Source of the DNA: Streptomyces sp. SPB162
GTDB taxonomy: Bacteria > Actinomycetota > Actinomycetes > Streptomycetales > Streptomycetaceae
Direction of reading: 5' to 3'
DNA length: 64,000 nt
Assembly: GCF_029504575.1 (NCBI RefSeq)
Contig: NZ_JAQFII010000001.1
Location: 826,001 to 890,000, forward strand
The notes under the pieces were generated by a model. That model had not been told where the DNA came from. It made no database searches and saw nothing but the letters and a program-made list of their open reading frames with translations. Each line of letters starts with the position of its first letter. Positions within the stretch are counted from its first letter, which is position 1. The position numbers and the translations under genes were made by a program. Positions 20,388 to 28,578 of this stretch are shown here, piece by piece.

Positions 20388-20492
20388 ATGGACACGACCG
20401 AACGGCACGCCGCCGGCCGCCGCGCGGAGGACGCCGGGCGCACCGCCGTCCGTAGCACCGCTACGCCGTGCTTGATAGCGTCCTCCTCGTGA
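20388..20492 (+). pseudogene. Short frame with good ribosome site, probable stub of a lost gene
   Basis: ACAGGAG lies before ATG 20388, which opens a 34-residue frame beginning MDTTERHAAGRRAEDAG. The frame ends in TGA at 20490, overlapping the TetR GTG in a GTGA arrangement. The good start signal and short product suggest either a deleted gene or a translated leader coupling SDR mRNA to the TetR gene. I recognise no family. Confidence 0.4.
20452..20464. promoter_or_regulatory. Third GTAGC-N3-GCTAC operator, before the TetR gene
   Basis: GTAGCACCGCTAC matches the two sites at 19426 and 19447. It ends 24 bases before the TetR start and should give autoregulation. Confidence 0.72.
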
Positions 20493-21238
20493 GTACCCGA
20501 GCGCGCATCCTGGAGGTGGCGGCCGACCTGGTCGCCGAGTCCGTGGACGGGGACGTGTCCACGCGGGCGGTGTGCGAGGCTGCGCAGGTGGGAGCCCCGG
20601 CGCTCTACCGGTACTTCGGGGACAAGGAGGGCCTGCTGTCGGCCGTCGTCGACCACGGCTTCGACCGGTACCTGGCGACGAAGCGGCGGCGCGGCACCGG
20701 TACCGATCCCATACAGGACCTGCGCGACGGCTGGGACAGCCACGTGGAGTTCGCCCTGCAGAACCCGAACCTGTACCGGCTGATGAACTCCCCCGCGATG
20801 CGCACCGCGCCGGCCGCCGCACTGGAGTCCCACCAGATCCTCACCCGGGACCTGGAGCGGGCGGCGGCGTTGGGCCGACTGCGGCTCGCCCCCGATCTGG
20901 CCGCCCAGATGGTCATGTCGGCCAGCGTCGGCGTGGCGCTGATGCTCGTCGCCCGGCCCTCGACGTTCACCGACCGGAGCATCTCGCGCCGCATCCGGGA
21001 CGCGGTGCACGCCTCCATCCTCACTCCGGACGGGTTCGACCCCGGGTCCGCCCAGGACACCACCGCGAGCAGCCGGGACGACGCACAGCTGCGGTCGACC
21101 GCCAGCCGGCTCAACGCGCTGTTGCGCCAGTCGCCCGACCAGTCCCTCAGCGTCGCCGAGACGGTTCTGCTGACCGAATGGCTGGACCGGCTGTCCAACG
21201 CTCCCACCGACGCCCCCGAAGCCGGCGGCCACCGCTAG
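20489..21238 (+). CDS. TetR-family transcriptional regulator
   Basis: The start is probably GTG 20489 (GTG 20468 is possible); 249 residues. The N-terminal helix-turn-helix runs RARILEVAADLVAESV ... TRAVCEAAQVGAPALYRYFG (about 3-45), the standard TetR DNA-binding domain. The C-terminal ligand domain is unclassified. It follows an SDR gene and three GTAGC-N3-GCTAC sites. Its TAG stop is part of the CTAG end of element D. Confidence 0.9.
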   Translation: MSTRARILEVAADLVAESVDGDVSTRAVCEAAQVGAPALYRYFGDKEGLLSAVVDHGFDRYLATKRRRGTGTDPIQDLRDGWDSHVEFALQNPNLYRLMNSPAMRTAPAAALESHQILTRDLERAAALGRLRLAPDLAAQMVMSASVGVALMLVARPSTFTDRSISRRIRDAVHASILTPDGFDPGSAQDTTASSRDDAQLRSTASRLNALLRQSPDQSLSVAETVLLTEWLDRLSNAPTDAPEAGGHR

Positions 21239-21284
21239 TGCTCTGGCCGGGGTTTGCCGGTGAACCTTTCCGGCCAGAGCACTG
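21235..21284. mobile_element. MITE-like element D, minimal copy (ends only)
   Basis: CTAGTGCTCTGGCCGG and CCGGCCAGAGCACTGG face each other across an 18-base remnant that includes GGTGAACCTTT. These are the two ends of the A/F family with the whole core gone. The left CTAG gives the TetR stop; the right one has drifted to CTGG, as on the left of A. Confidence 0.8.
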
Positions 21285-21317
21285 GCCACCGAAAGCGTCA
21301 AAAGTTTTCGCCACGGG

Positions 21318-21345
21318 TGTCGATCCGGGGCCGAGCCGTTCGTTC
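21318..21345 (+). promoter_or_regulatory. Candidate ECF42-type promoter
   Basis: TGTCGA (21318-21323) is followed 16 bases later by TCGTTC. A TGTCGA -35 element is what I recall for ECF42-group promoters, which usually drive their own DGPF/YCII-sigma operon. It lies about 50 bases before the YCII-like gene. Confidence 0.5.
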
Positions 21346-21395
21346 AGAGAGTGAGAAGCCGGCTCGAGCCCGGCACGACGACCTGGGAGGACACC

Positions 21396-21749
21396 ATGCC
21401 GCAGTACCTGCTCAGCGTGATGCAGCCGCAAGGGGAGCCGCCGGCCCCCGAGGTCCTGCAAGGGATCATGCGGAACGTGGAGGCCCTGCACGAGGAACTC
21501 AAGGCCGCCGGGGCGTGGGTCTTCGCCGGCGGTCTGCACGCCCCGAGCACCGCCACCGTGGTGCGTCTCCAGGACGGCGACGTGCTCACCACCGACGGCC
21601 CCTACCTCGAGGGCAAGGAGTATCTCGGCGGCCTGAGCATCATCGAGGCGCCCGATCTGGACGCCGCGCTGGAATGGGGCCGCAAGAGTGCCCGGGCGAT
21701 CACCCTCCCGATCGAGGTGCGCCCCTTCGTCGGGGGAAGCACCGGCTGA
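21396..21749 (+). CDS. YCII-related (DGPF-domain) protein
   Basis: The protein has 117 residues and GGGAGG before ATG 21396. [16 protein letters not shown] and [20 protein letters not shown] (the DGPF-like DGPY motif at about 68) identify the family. Its stop overlaps the sigma-factor ATG by one base (TGATG), so translation is coupled. DGPF proteins are obligate neighbours of ECF42 sigma factors; their biochemical role is unproven. Confidence 0.92.
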   Translation: MPQYLLSVMQPQGEPPAPEVLQGIMRNVEALHEELKAAGAWVFAGGLHAPSTATVVRLQDGDVLTTDGPYLEGKEYLGGLSIIEAPDLDAALEWGRKSARAITLPIEVRPFVGGSTG

Positions 21750-22978
21750 TGCCCGCCCCGCCGGCCGTCTCCGCCCCGGAGATCGAACGGGTCTTCCGGG
21801 CGGAGTACGGCCGCTCGGTGGCGGTCCTGGTCCGCGTCTTCGGCGATATCGACATCGCCGAGGAGGCGGTCCAGGACGCGTTCACCACGGCTCTGGAACG
21901 GTGGCCCTCTACCGGACTCCCCCCGAGTCCGGCGGGCTGGATCATCACCACCGCGCGCAACCGGGCGATCGACCGCCTCCGCCGGGAGGCGTCCCGCCAG
22001 GACCGGCACGCCCAGGCCGCTCTGCTGCACGCCCGCGACGCACCGCCCGAGGAGGGCCCCGTGCGCGACGACCGGCTCCGTCTGATCTTCACCTGCTGCC
22101 ACCCGTCCCTCGCCACCGGAGCGCAAATCGCGCTGACGCTCCGGCTCCTGGGAGGGCTCAGCACCGCCGAGATCGCCCACGCGTTCCTGGTGCCGGAACC
22201 GACGATGGCCCAACGGCTGGTGCGCGCCAAGGGCAAGATCCGCGACGCCCGGATCCCCTACCGGATCCCGTACGAGGCGGATCTGCCGGGCCGGCTCCGG
22301 GCCGTGCTGGCCGTGGTCTACCTCATCTTCAACGAGGGCTACACGGCGAGTTCGGGCGACCGGCTGGTCCGCGACGACCTCTGCGCGGAAGCCCTCCGCC
22401 TCGGACGGCTGCTGACCGAACTCATGCCGGACGAGCCGGAGGTCATGGGCCTGCTGGCCCTCATGCTGCTCACCGAGTCCCGCCGCGGCGCCCGCTCCGC
22501 CCCGGACGGCGGGTTGGTGCCGCTGGCCGAGCAGGACCGCGCACGGTGGGACGGCGCCCTCGTCGCCGAGGGGCAGGCCGTCGTCCGGCGGTGCCTGCGA
22601 CGCGGCCGGCCCGGCCCCTACCAGGTCCAGGCGGCGATCAACGCCGTGCACAGCGACGCCCCGAGCACGGCCGCCACCGACTGGGGGCAGATCCTGCGGC
22701 TCTACGACCACCTGCTGGCCCTCACCCCGACCCCGGTCGTGGCCCTCAACCGGGCGGTCGCGGTGGCCGAGGTCGAGGGGCCGCAGGTCGCGCTGGCCCT
22801 GGTCGACGAGCTCGGCCTCGACGGCTTTCACGTGTTCCACGCCATCAGGGCCGACCTCCTACGGCGGTTGAACCGCACCGGCGAGGCGCTGGCGGCGTAC
22901 GAGCAGGCGATCGCGCTCGCCGGCAACGAGCCGGAGCGCGACTTCCTCACCCGCCGCCGCCAGGAACTCGGCCCCTGA
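21749..22978 (+). CDS. ECF42-group RNA polymerase sigma factor with C-terminal extension
   Basis: The protein has 409 residues. Sigma region 2 is at about 10-75 ([20 protein letters not shown], then [16 protein letters not shown]) and region 4 at about 105-165 ([20 protein letters not shown]). A C-terminal helical extension of about 200 residues, TPR-like at the end ([20 protein letters not shown]), is diagnostic of ECF42. No anti-sigma gene is present. The extension and the DGPF partner replace it. The trigger is unknown. Confidence 0.93.
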   Translation: MPAPPAVSAPEIERVFRAEYGRSVAVLVRVFGDIDIAEEAVQDAFTTALERWPSTGLPPSPAGWIITTARNRAIDRLRREASRQDRHAQAALLHARDAPPEEGPVRDDRLRLIFTCCHPSLATGAQIALTLRLLGGLSTAEIAHAFLVPEPTMAQRLVRAKGKIRDARIPYRIPYEADLPGRLRAVLAVVYLIFNEGYTASSGDRLVRDDLCAEALRLGRLLTELMPDEPEVMGLLALMLLTESRRGARSAPDGGLVPLAEQDRARWDGALVAEGQAVVRRCLRRGRPGPYQVQAAINAVHSDAPSTAATDWGQILRLYDHLLALTPTPVVALNRAVAVAEVEGPQVALALVDELGLDGFHVFHAIRADLLRRLNRTGEALAAYEQAIALAGNEPERDFLTRRRQELGP

Positions 22979-23106
22979 CCAGTGGCACTGGGTCGTGTTG
23001 CGGAAGTCCCGCCTGGCCCGCGACGCCGGCACGCACGCCTGCTGCATTGTCGGGCTCGTCCACGTACGTCCCGTACGAGGACGACCCTCCGCCGTGCAGT
23101 CGCACG
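22979..23106. mobile_element. MITE-like element E
   Basis: On the minus strand the core (GCACGGCGGAGGGTCGTCC, TCGTACGGGACGTACG, GCCCGACAATGCAGCAG) matches elements A, B, C and F. The end next to the sigma gene is GTCGTGTTGCGGAAGTCCCG-like with inner repeat CAGTGGCACTGG. The other end is ragged and runs into a truncated epimerase. It begins right after the sigma-factor stop. Confidence 0.65.
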
Positions 23107-23185
23107 CACCCCAGCCGCGCCCCAGCGCCTCCTCGGCGACCGCGCGCCCGACGAACTCCGTCCCACCCAGCAGCAGAATCCTCAT
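23107..23185 (-). pseudogene. NAD-dependent epimerase/dehydratase, N-terminal stub
   Basis: ATG 23185 starts MRILLLGGTEFVGRAVAEEA, a clear extended-SDR nucleotide motif. After about 26 residues (LGRGWG) the similarity stops at the border of element E. The rest of the gene is absent, so an insertion plus deletion removed it. Confidence 0.75.
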
Positions 23186-23289
23186 GGCGTCACCCTGCCC
23201 CCCTGGCCGCAGCGGAGTTGACCGCGCACGCTGAGAGCGCAATCGCTCGCAGCGGAATCGGCGCGCCGGGCCGGGGCAGACGGGCGGGC

Positions 23290-24192
23290 ATGGGAGAGAT
23301 TCGCCTAGGCGCGTGTTCGTGGACGGACAAGGAACTCCTGTCCGGCGGCTGGTATCCGGAGGGCCTGCGCACCCCGGAGGCCCGGCTGCGGTACTACACC
23401 TCCCGCTTCCCCCTGGTGGAGGTGGACGCCACCTACTACGCGCTGCCCAGCACCCGCAACAGCGTCCTGTGGGTCGAGCGCTCCCCAGCCGGTTTCCGCT
23501 TCGACGTGAAGGCCTTCTCGCTGCTCACCGGGCATCCGACACGTCCGGGCGCGCTCCCCGCAGATCTGCGGTCGGCCCTCACCCGGCGAAGCGGGCGGCC
23601 GGCGGCGGACCCCGGGCTGCTGGACGACGTGTGGGGCCGGTTCAGCGGAGCCCTCGAACCCCTGCGCCAGGCGGACCGCCTCGGCACCCTGCTCTTCCAG
23701 TTCCCCCCGCAGCTGGGTCCGGGCGAGCGCGCGGTCTCGTTCCTGCGCGAGTGCCGGGAGCGCACGGCGGGATGGCCCGTCGCCGTGGAGTTCCGGCACC
23801 CCGACTGGTGGCGGGAGGAGCACTCCGCCTCCACCTTCGGCCTGTTGGCGGAGCTGGACATGACCGCCGTTGCCGTGGACATGGTGCAGTCGCTCCCCAC
23901 CTCCATCGCCCCGGTCACCCCGGTCACCACCGACCGCCTCGCGGTGGTGCGCTTCCACGGACGCAACCGTGCCTGGGGAACCGGTTCGAAGGAGGACCGT
24001 TTCCGCCACCGGTACACGACCGAGGAGCTCTCCTCCTGGACGCCGCGCATCCGCGCCATGGCGGACCGCGCCCACGAGGTCCACGTGCTGTTCAACAACT
24101 GCTGTGGCGACGCGGCCGTCCGCGCCGCCGAGGCGATGAGTCCCCTGCTCGCCGCCACCTCGGCGGAGAGCGGAACGCCTTCCGCCCCGTAG
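23290..24192 (+). CDS. DUF72-domain protein
   Basis: The protein has 300 residues. MGEIRLGACSWTDKELLSGG, then FPLVEVDATYYALPS and RFDVKAFSLLTGH, LLFQFPP (about 135), VAVEFRHPDWW (about 160) and VRFHGRNRAWG are the conserved blocks of the DUF72 (YecE-like) TIM-barrel family. The biochemical function is unknown. A central loop (about 85-115) is larger than usual. The start lacks a strong ribosome site. Confidence 0.9.
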   Translation: MGEIRLGACSWTDKELLSGGWYPEGLRTPEARLRYYTSRFPLVEVDATYYALPSTRNSVLWVERSPAGFRFDVKAFSLLTGHPTRPGALPADLRSALTRRSGRPAADPGLLDDVWGRFSGALEPLRQADRLGTLLFQFPPQLGPGERAVSFLRECRERTAGWPVAVEFRHPDWWREEHSASTFGLLAELDMTAVAVDMVQSLPTSIAPVTPVTTDRLAVVRFHGRNRAWGTGSKEDRFRHRYTTEELSSWTPRIRAMADRAHEVHVLFNNCCGDAAVRAAEAMSPLLAATSAESGTPSAP

Positions 24193-24202
24193 GCTCGGGA
24201 CC

Positions 24203-24411
24203 ACGCGACTCAGTACAGTGATCCTTCCCGTGTACCGCTGGTCCGAGGGCCGGGAGGCGTGGCGGCGGGCCGAGTACCTCGGCTTCCACGCCGCCTACAC
24301 CTACGACCACCTCTCCTGGCGGACGTTCCGGGAAGGCCCGTGGTTCGGCGCGGTGCCCACCCTGACCGCCGCCGCGACGGCCACCGAGCGGATGCGGCTC
24401 GGGACCCTCGT
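24203..24411 (+). pseudogene. LLM-class F420-dependent oxidoreductase, N-terminal fragment
   Basis: The translation matches residues 2-70 of the intact LLM enzyme at 26440 (YTYDHLSW, GPWFGA, PTLTAAATAT, MRLGTLV), with many silent and some coding differences. The start codon has become ACG (24203). Similarity ends at about 24411, exactly where the antiparallel vapC stub ends. It is a dead paralogue, not a recent duplicate. Confidence 0.85.
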
Positions 24412-24453
24412 CTGGGAGAGAGCCTCGCTGTCGAGAACGAGAGTCCCGCTCAT
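24412..24453 (-). pseudogene. VapC-like PIN-domain toxin, N-terminal stub
   Basis: ATG 24453 overlaps the antitoxin TGA (ATGA). It opens MSGTLVLDSEALSQ, the usual PIN-domain first strand with its acidic metal ligand (Asp8). Everything after about residue 14 is replaced by the LLM fragment. The toxin is therefore inactive. Confidence 0.7.
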
Positions 24454-24701
24454 GCGGCGTCCGCTGGAGCGGATTCACCGCGGTGGGCAGCGTGGTGGGC
24501 GCGGATCCGCTCGGCCCTGGCCGACACATCAGCCGGGTCGACGGGGCCGTGCTCCGCTTCAGCGGCGGCGATGTAATCGTCGATGGCCTCGCGCTGGAGC
24601 TGCCGCTGTACGGCCTCCTCGATGTATGAGGAGACGCCCTGTTTACCGGCGCGTGCGCGAATCGCCTCCAAGGTCTCGGCACGCAGAGATACGCTGGTCA
24701 C
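24450..24701 (-). CDS. VapB/MazE-like ribbon-helix-helix antitoxin, orphaned
   Basis: The 83-residue protein starts at GTG 24701. VSLRAETLEAIRARAGKQGV (2-23) is the strand-helix of an RHH DNA-binding domain. Helix SSYIEEAVQRQLQREAIDDY follows, then an acidic C-terminal arm that would wrap the toxin. The toxin gene right downstream is a stub, so this antitoxin has no local partner. It may still neutralise a toxin elsewhere or simply be decaying. Confidence 0.82.
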   Translation of the reverse strand: MTSVSLRAETLEAIRARAGKQGVSSYIEEAVQRQLQREAIDDYIAAAEAEHGPVDPADVSARAERIRAHHAAHRGESAPADAA

Positions 24702-24782
24702 TCGATGACCGAGATCGACCGCAGGTGGGGGTGGTCGGCTCAGCCGGTCGCCCCGCGACCGCCGTGCCCGCGTGAACTGCGA

Positions 24783-25988
24783 CTACCGGCGGCCGGCAAG
24801 GAGCGCACTGAGGCGGTCGCCGATCACGGAGACACCAGGGCGGGGCTCGTTCGCGAAGTACCAGGTCTTGCGTCGGCGCAACAGTGCCTCACCGTGCTCG
24901 CTCCAAGCGAATTCGGGCTTCCTCAGCAGCTTCTGGAACACCGCGTCGGCTGTCTCCGGGTGGGCGGCGACCAGCCGGCGGATCGGCAGTGGCGCGATCG
25001 ACTCCTCGCGCAGGTACGTGCGCAGCAGGTTCTGGTGCTGCCGACGGCCCGCGAGCGTCGGGTCGGCGAAAAGGTCCCGCAGCATCCCGTAGTCCGCGTA
25101 GAAGTTGAGCCCGTCGACTTCGTCGTAGATGACGCCGATGGTGTCCGAGTCCGCGAGTTCTCGCGGCAGTTCGAAGAACGGCAGGTCCAGGCCCTGGAGC
25201 CGCCTGCGTCGGGCTGGATCGGACTGTTCGGCGACGGCGGCCTCCTGCCGGTGCCGGTAGTAGGCGTTGAGCCGGCCCTCGGCTTCGGCCGGGGGAACAA
25301 CTAGTTCGTCGCTGCCGCAGAACTCGACGAACGCGGCCCGGTCCTCCCGCATCCGGTACCACCCCTGCTCGATCTTCTCTGGGTTACGGAAGACCAGCTC
25401 GGGTTGAGCGGTGGCCAGTTGGAGCGCTGCTTGAGCGATCTGCGCGGCGCTGGACTTCGGGTAGTACGACAGCGCCCCGGAGACCAGCCACACCCCGCCG
25501 GCTGAGCGGACGGGCACCAGGCAGGCGTGGAGGAACCCTCCCCTGAAGGCCCCGCGGAACGCCGCCCGCCCCGCATTCGAGTACGTGCGGTACTCAAGGT
25601 CGTCGACGAGGTTCAGCAGGATGACGGCATCCCCGTCCTTGCGCTGGACCTCGAAGATGCCGTCAACCGGGTCACGCCAGCCGAGCAGCATCTCCCGGTC
25701 GGATGCGGTCAGGTCCCGCCGTCCGGCAAGGAACCGGTCCACGACAGTCGCACCGCCGGGCAGGCGGTACCGCAGGATGAAGTGGTCGATGACCCGGATC
25801 GCGTCGCCCTCCTCCAGCTGCCGCTCGGGACCCGCGGCCTCCAGCAGGGCGGGAGTCAACCACCGGTCAAAGCGTGCGCTCTGCGCGAAGGCGACCAGTT
25901 CCCCCTTCAACTCGGCACTGCGTTCGATGAGATCGGTAAGCGACGGCTCACCGGGGCCTGGATCGGTGTACCCGACTGTGATGGCCAC
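24783..25988 (-). CDS. Conserved-looking protein of unknown function (401 aa)
   Basis: The start is GTG 25988 after GGAAGGGAAG. I do not recognise the family. The protein is soluble and lacks a signal peptide. Notable blocks are WLTPALLEAAGPERQLEEGD and DHFILRYRLPGG (about 45-80), a Gln/Tyr-containing middle, a helical acidic part (ELADSDTIGVIYDEVDGLNF near 285), and a C-terminal WSEHGEALLRRRKTWYFANE. A 54-base gap separates it from the upstream CcbP-like gene; they probably form an operon. The pair sits between a dead LLM copy and the live one, so it may be an insertion. Confidence 0.8.
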   Translation of the reverse strand: MAITVGYTDPGPGEPSLTDLIERSAELKGELVAFAQSARFDRWLTPALLEAAGPERQLEEGDAIRVIDHFILRYRLPGGATVVDRFLAGRRDLTASDREMLLGWRDPVDGIFEVQRKDGDAVILLNLVDDLEYRTYSNAGRAAFRGAFRGGFLHACLVPVRSAGGVWLVSGALSYYPKSSAAQIAQAALQLATAQPELVFRNPEKIEQGWYRMREDRAAFVEFCGSDELVVPPAEAEGRLNAYYRHRQEAAVAEQSDPARRRRLQGLDLPFFELPRELADSDTIGVIYDEVDGLNFYADYGMLRDLFADPTLAGRRQHQNLLRTYLREESIAPLPIRRLVAAHPETADAVFQKLLRKPEFAWSEHGEALLRRRKTWYFANEPRPGVSVIGDRLSALLAGRR

Positions 25989-26042
25989 GTTCTTCCCTTC
26001 CGCGCAACCCAGTGCCCAAGCGAGCTCTGGGTTCTCTGCGTC

Positions 26043-26354
26043 TCAGCCGGCCCAGTGACGGTAAGCCTCGATCCACTCCGCGCCCGCCGGGGTCGGGGCA
26101 GGCAACGGCAGCTCCAGAATCCCGATCGACTGCCGTACGCGGCCGCGAGAGCACAGCGCGACGATCCGATCATCCGCGGCGAGATCGATACGGCGCACGG
26201 TCACCTCTGCTCCAAGAACCGTGGTGGTGAACGGCAGCATGAGGTTCTCCTGGAGCAGGGTGAGCAGACCGGTCAGCTGTTCGTCCTCGTTGTAGGCGTC
26301 GACAGTCGCCTCGTCGATCATGGCCTCGAGTTCAGCCTCGCTCAGCGCACCCAT
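26043..26354 (-). CDS. CcbP-like calcium-binding protein
   Basis: The start is ATG 26354 (GGTGG upstream); 103 residues. The acidic N-terminal helix LSEAELEAMIDEATVDAYNE, then EQLTGLLTLLQENLMLPF and VRRIDLAADDRIVALCSRGR with final GAEWIEAYRHWAG, match the CcbP calcium-binding family as I know it. CcbP buffers Ca2+ in Anabaena; homologues elsewhere are uncharacterised. It is first in the likely operon with the unknown gene at 24783. Confidence 0.75.
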   Translation of the reverse strand: MGALSEAELEAMIDEATVDAYNEDEQLTGLLTLLQENLMLPFTTTVLGAEVTVRRIDLAADDRIVALCSRGRVRQSIGILELPLPAPTPAGAEWIEAYRHWAG

Positions 26355-26439
26355 GGCGCCACCGTAGTGGTCGGGCACGTGCCACTGTCGCGACCTGGTC
26401 AGAACCTCAGCCCTCTCGCGTACGCGTATCGTCGCCGGT

Positions 26440-27336
26440 ATGCACTTGAGTACGGTGATCCTCCCCATCCACCGGTGGGCCGAGGGGCAGAAGATCTGGC
26501 GGCGGGCCGAGGACCTCGGGTTTTACGCCGCCTATACCTACGACCACCTGTCGTGGCGGTCGTTCCGGGACGGGCCGTGGTTCGGGGCGATCCCGACGCT
26601 GACCGCAGCAGCGACGGCTACGCAGAGCATGCGTTTGGGCACGCTCGTCACGTCGCCCAACTTCCGGCACCCCGTGACGCTGGCGAAGGACCTGATCACG
26701 CTCGACGACGTCAGTGGAGGGCGCGTCACGCTGGGCATCGGCGCGGGTGGGTCCGGGTTCGACGCGACCGCGCTGGGCCAGGACGCGTGGACGCCGCGCG
26801 AGCGGGCGGACCGCTTCGGGGAGTTCGTTCCGCTGCTCGACCAGTTGCTCACGAACGACGTGGTGTCGTACGAGGGCGAGTTCTACTCCGCGCACGAGGT
26901 CCGCAACATCCCCGGGTGCCTGCAGCGGCCCCGGCTCCCGTTCGCGGTGGCCGCCACCGGGCCGCGCGGGCTGAAGCTGGCCGCGCGCCATGGGCAGGCC
27001 TGGGTCACCACCGGTGATCCGAAGCTCTTCGAGACGGGCACTCCCGAGCAGTCGCTGGAGGCCGTCCGCGGCCAGATCGCCAAGCTCGGCGCGGCCTGCG
27101 ACGCGATCGGCCGGAACCCCGCCGAACTGGACAAGATCATGCTCACCGGATTCACCCCGGACCGCCCGCTGGACTCCTTCGACGCTTTCACCGACTTCGC
27201 CGGCCGCCACGCGGAGCTGGGCATCGACGAGATCGTCATCCACTGGCCGATCGCCGACTCCGACTTCGCCGCCGATGTGAAGCTCTTCGAGCGCATCGCC
27301 ACGGAGGGGCTCGCCCAGCTCGCCGCACCGCGGTAA
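26440..27336 (+). CDS. LLM-class F420-dependent oxidoreductase
   Basis: The protein has 298 residues. MHLSTVILPIHRW, YTYDHLSWRSF, PTLTAAATATQSMRLGTLV, then DDVSGGRVTLGIGAGGSGFD (about 89-108) define a luciferase-like TIM barrel using F420. There is no ribosome site just before the ATG; CGTATCGT lies about 10 bases upstream, so the message may be leaderless. The substrate is unknown. Confidence 0.93.
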   Translation: MHLSTVILPIHRWAEGQKIWRRAEDLGFYAAYTYDHLSWRSFRDGPWFGAIPTLTAAATATQSMRLGTLVTSPNFRHPVTLAKDLITLDDVSGGRVTLGIGAGGSGFDATALGQDAWTPRERADRFGEFVPLLDQLLTNDVVSYEGEFYSAHEVRNIPGCLQRPRLPFAVAATGPRGLKLAARHGQAWVTTGDPKLFETGTPEQSLEAVRGQIAKLGAACDAIGRNPAELDKIMLTGFTPDRPLDSFDAFTDFAGRHAELGIDEIVIHWPIADSDFAADVKLFERIATEGLAQLAAPR

Positions 27337-27414
27337 CAAGTGGTGCCATAAAGGGCATTGCGGACGGAAGAGCCGACTCGGTCATGTCCGGATGGACCCA
27401 GTACGGCGATTCAC

Positions 27415-27455
27415 GTGCGCACCTGGCGTCGCAGTGCGCACACTTGGTTGTGCGC
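27415..27455. repeat. Repeated GTGCGC palindromes
   Basis: GTGCGCAC occurs at 27415-27422 and 27434-27441, and GTGCGC at 27450-27455. This is in the 251-base gap between convergent LLM and LysR genes. The purpose is unclear; no gene seems to start here. Confidence 0.45.
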
Positions 27456-27587
27456 TCAACGATTGACCCCGGTGCTTCCCCGCACGGTTCCGGCCGTCCG
27501 GCAGACGTGCACCCGCACACCGGCCTGACCGGGGTCATCCATGCCGTGCCCCGAACCCGCGCGCGGGCCGTACCGGCCTGTCGGGCG

Positions 27588-28505
27588 TCAGGTGGTCGTC
27601 GTGGTGAGGGCGGCGCGCGCTGAGGACTGGAGGGCTTCGACCGCGGCCCGGATCGCGGGGCGGCGGTCGGCGTCTTCGCGCCAGACCGCGTAGACGTGGC
27701 GGTGCATGGTGTGCCGGACGGGGACGACGCTCACGCCGTCGGGCACCGGGCCGCGGCCGAGTCGGGGCGCGACCGCGACGCCGAGTCCCGCCGCCACCAG
27801 GGCGAGCTGGGTGTGATGCTCCTCGGCGGAGTGCGACAGCCGCGGTTCGATCCCCTTGCCGCGCAGGGTGAACATGAGCCAGTCGTGGCAGAACTCGCCG
27901 TCCGGCCAGGAGACCCAGTCGTCGTTCGCGAAGTCCTCCAGCTCGATCTGCGCCCGGCGCGCGAGGGGGTGGTCCGACGACATCGCGACATCGGCGATGT
28001 CGTCCAGCAGCGGCGCCTTGGCGAGGCCGGGCGGAAGCGACAGCGGCCTGTTGTACCAGTCCAGGACGACGGCGAGGTCCATGTCGCCGCGCACCACCCG
28101 GGCCACCGACTCGGCCGGCTCCATCTCCTGCATCCGGGGCCGCAGCTGGGGGTGGTCCCGGCGCAGCGTCGCGAGGGCCTTGGGCAGCAGCCCGCGCGCG
28201 GCGGTCGGGAACGCCCCCAGGACGATCTCGCCGACGGCCGCTCCCCGGTGCGCCTCCAGGTCGGAGTGCGCCAGCTCGACCAGCGAGAGGATGCGTTCCG
28301 CGTGGCCGGCAAGCAGCCGCCCGGCGTCGGTGAGCCGGACCCCGCGGCCGTTCTTGGCCAGCATCTGCTGACCGGTCTCGCGCTCCAACTTGCCCATCTG
28401 CTGGGAGACGGCCGAGGTCGTCACATGCAGGACGTCCGCGGCGGCGCTGACCGAGCCGTACGTGGCGATGGCATGCAGGATCCGGAGGCGCTCCAGGTTC
28501 AACAT
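27588..28505 (-). CDS. LysR-family transcriptional regulator
   Basis: The protein has 305 residues. N-terminal winged helix: MLNLERLRILHAIATYGSVS ... VTTSAVSQQMGKLERETG (about 1-50). A LysR substrate-binding domain follows from about 90. It is divergent from the EamA transporter at 28579 with a 73-base gap, so it almost surely controls that gene and itself. The effector is unknown. Confidence 0.95.
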   Translation of the reverse strand: MLNLERLRILHAIATYGSVSAAADVLHVTTSAVSQQMGKLERETGQQMLAKNGRGVRLTDAGRLLAGHAERILSLVELAHSDLEAHRGAAVGEIVLGAFPTAARGLLPKALATLRRDHPQLRPRMQEMEPAESVARVVRGDMDLAVVLDWYNRPLSLPPGLAKAPLLDDIADVAMSSDHPLARRAQIELEDFANDDWVSWPDGEFCHDWLMFTLRGKGIEPRLSHSAEEHHTQLALVAAGLGVAVAPRLGRGPVPDGVSVVPVRHTMHRHVYAVWREDADRRPAIRAAVEALQSSARAALTTTTT

Positions 28506-28543
28506 GTAAGTGATTCTACGCGTTCCGCCGTACCGAATCTCCC

Positions 28544-28560
28544 TTGTTCTACGGAATCAA
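28544..28560. promoter_or_regulatory. Candidate LysR binding site
   Basis: TTGTTCTACGGAATCAA is an imperfect dyad (TTG...CAA with TTC...GAA inside). A partial copy TGATTCTACG lies at 28511-28520. Both are in the 73-base divergent gap. Confidence 0.6.
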
Positions 28561-28578
28561 ATCCGGCATCGTAGGGCC

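Noticed and set aside
22859..23242. Complete epimerase-like gene of about 127 residues
   Set aside because: Only the first 26 codons match the family. The rest is element E and the antisense of the sigma factor.
24203..26650. Recent tandem duplication of the LLM gene around an insertion
   Set aside because: The two N-terminal copies differ at many silent and several coding positions, so they are old paralogues rather than arms of a recent duplication.
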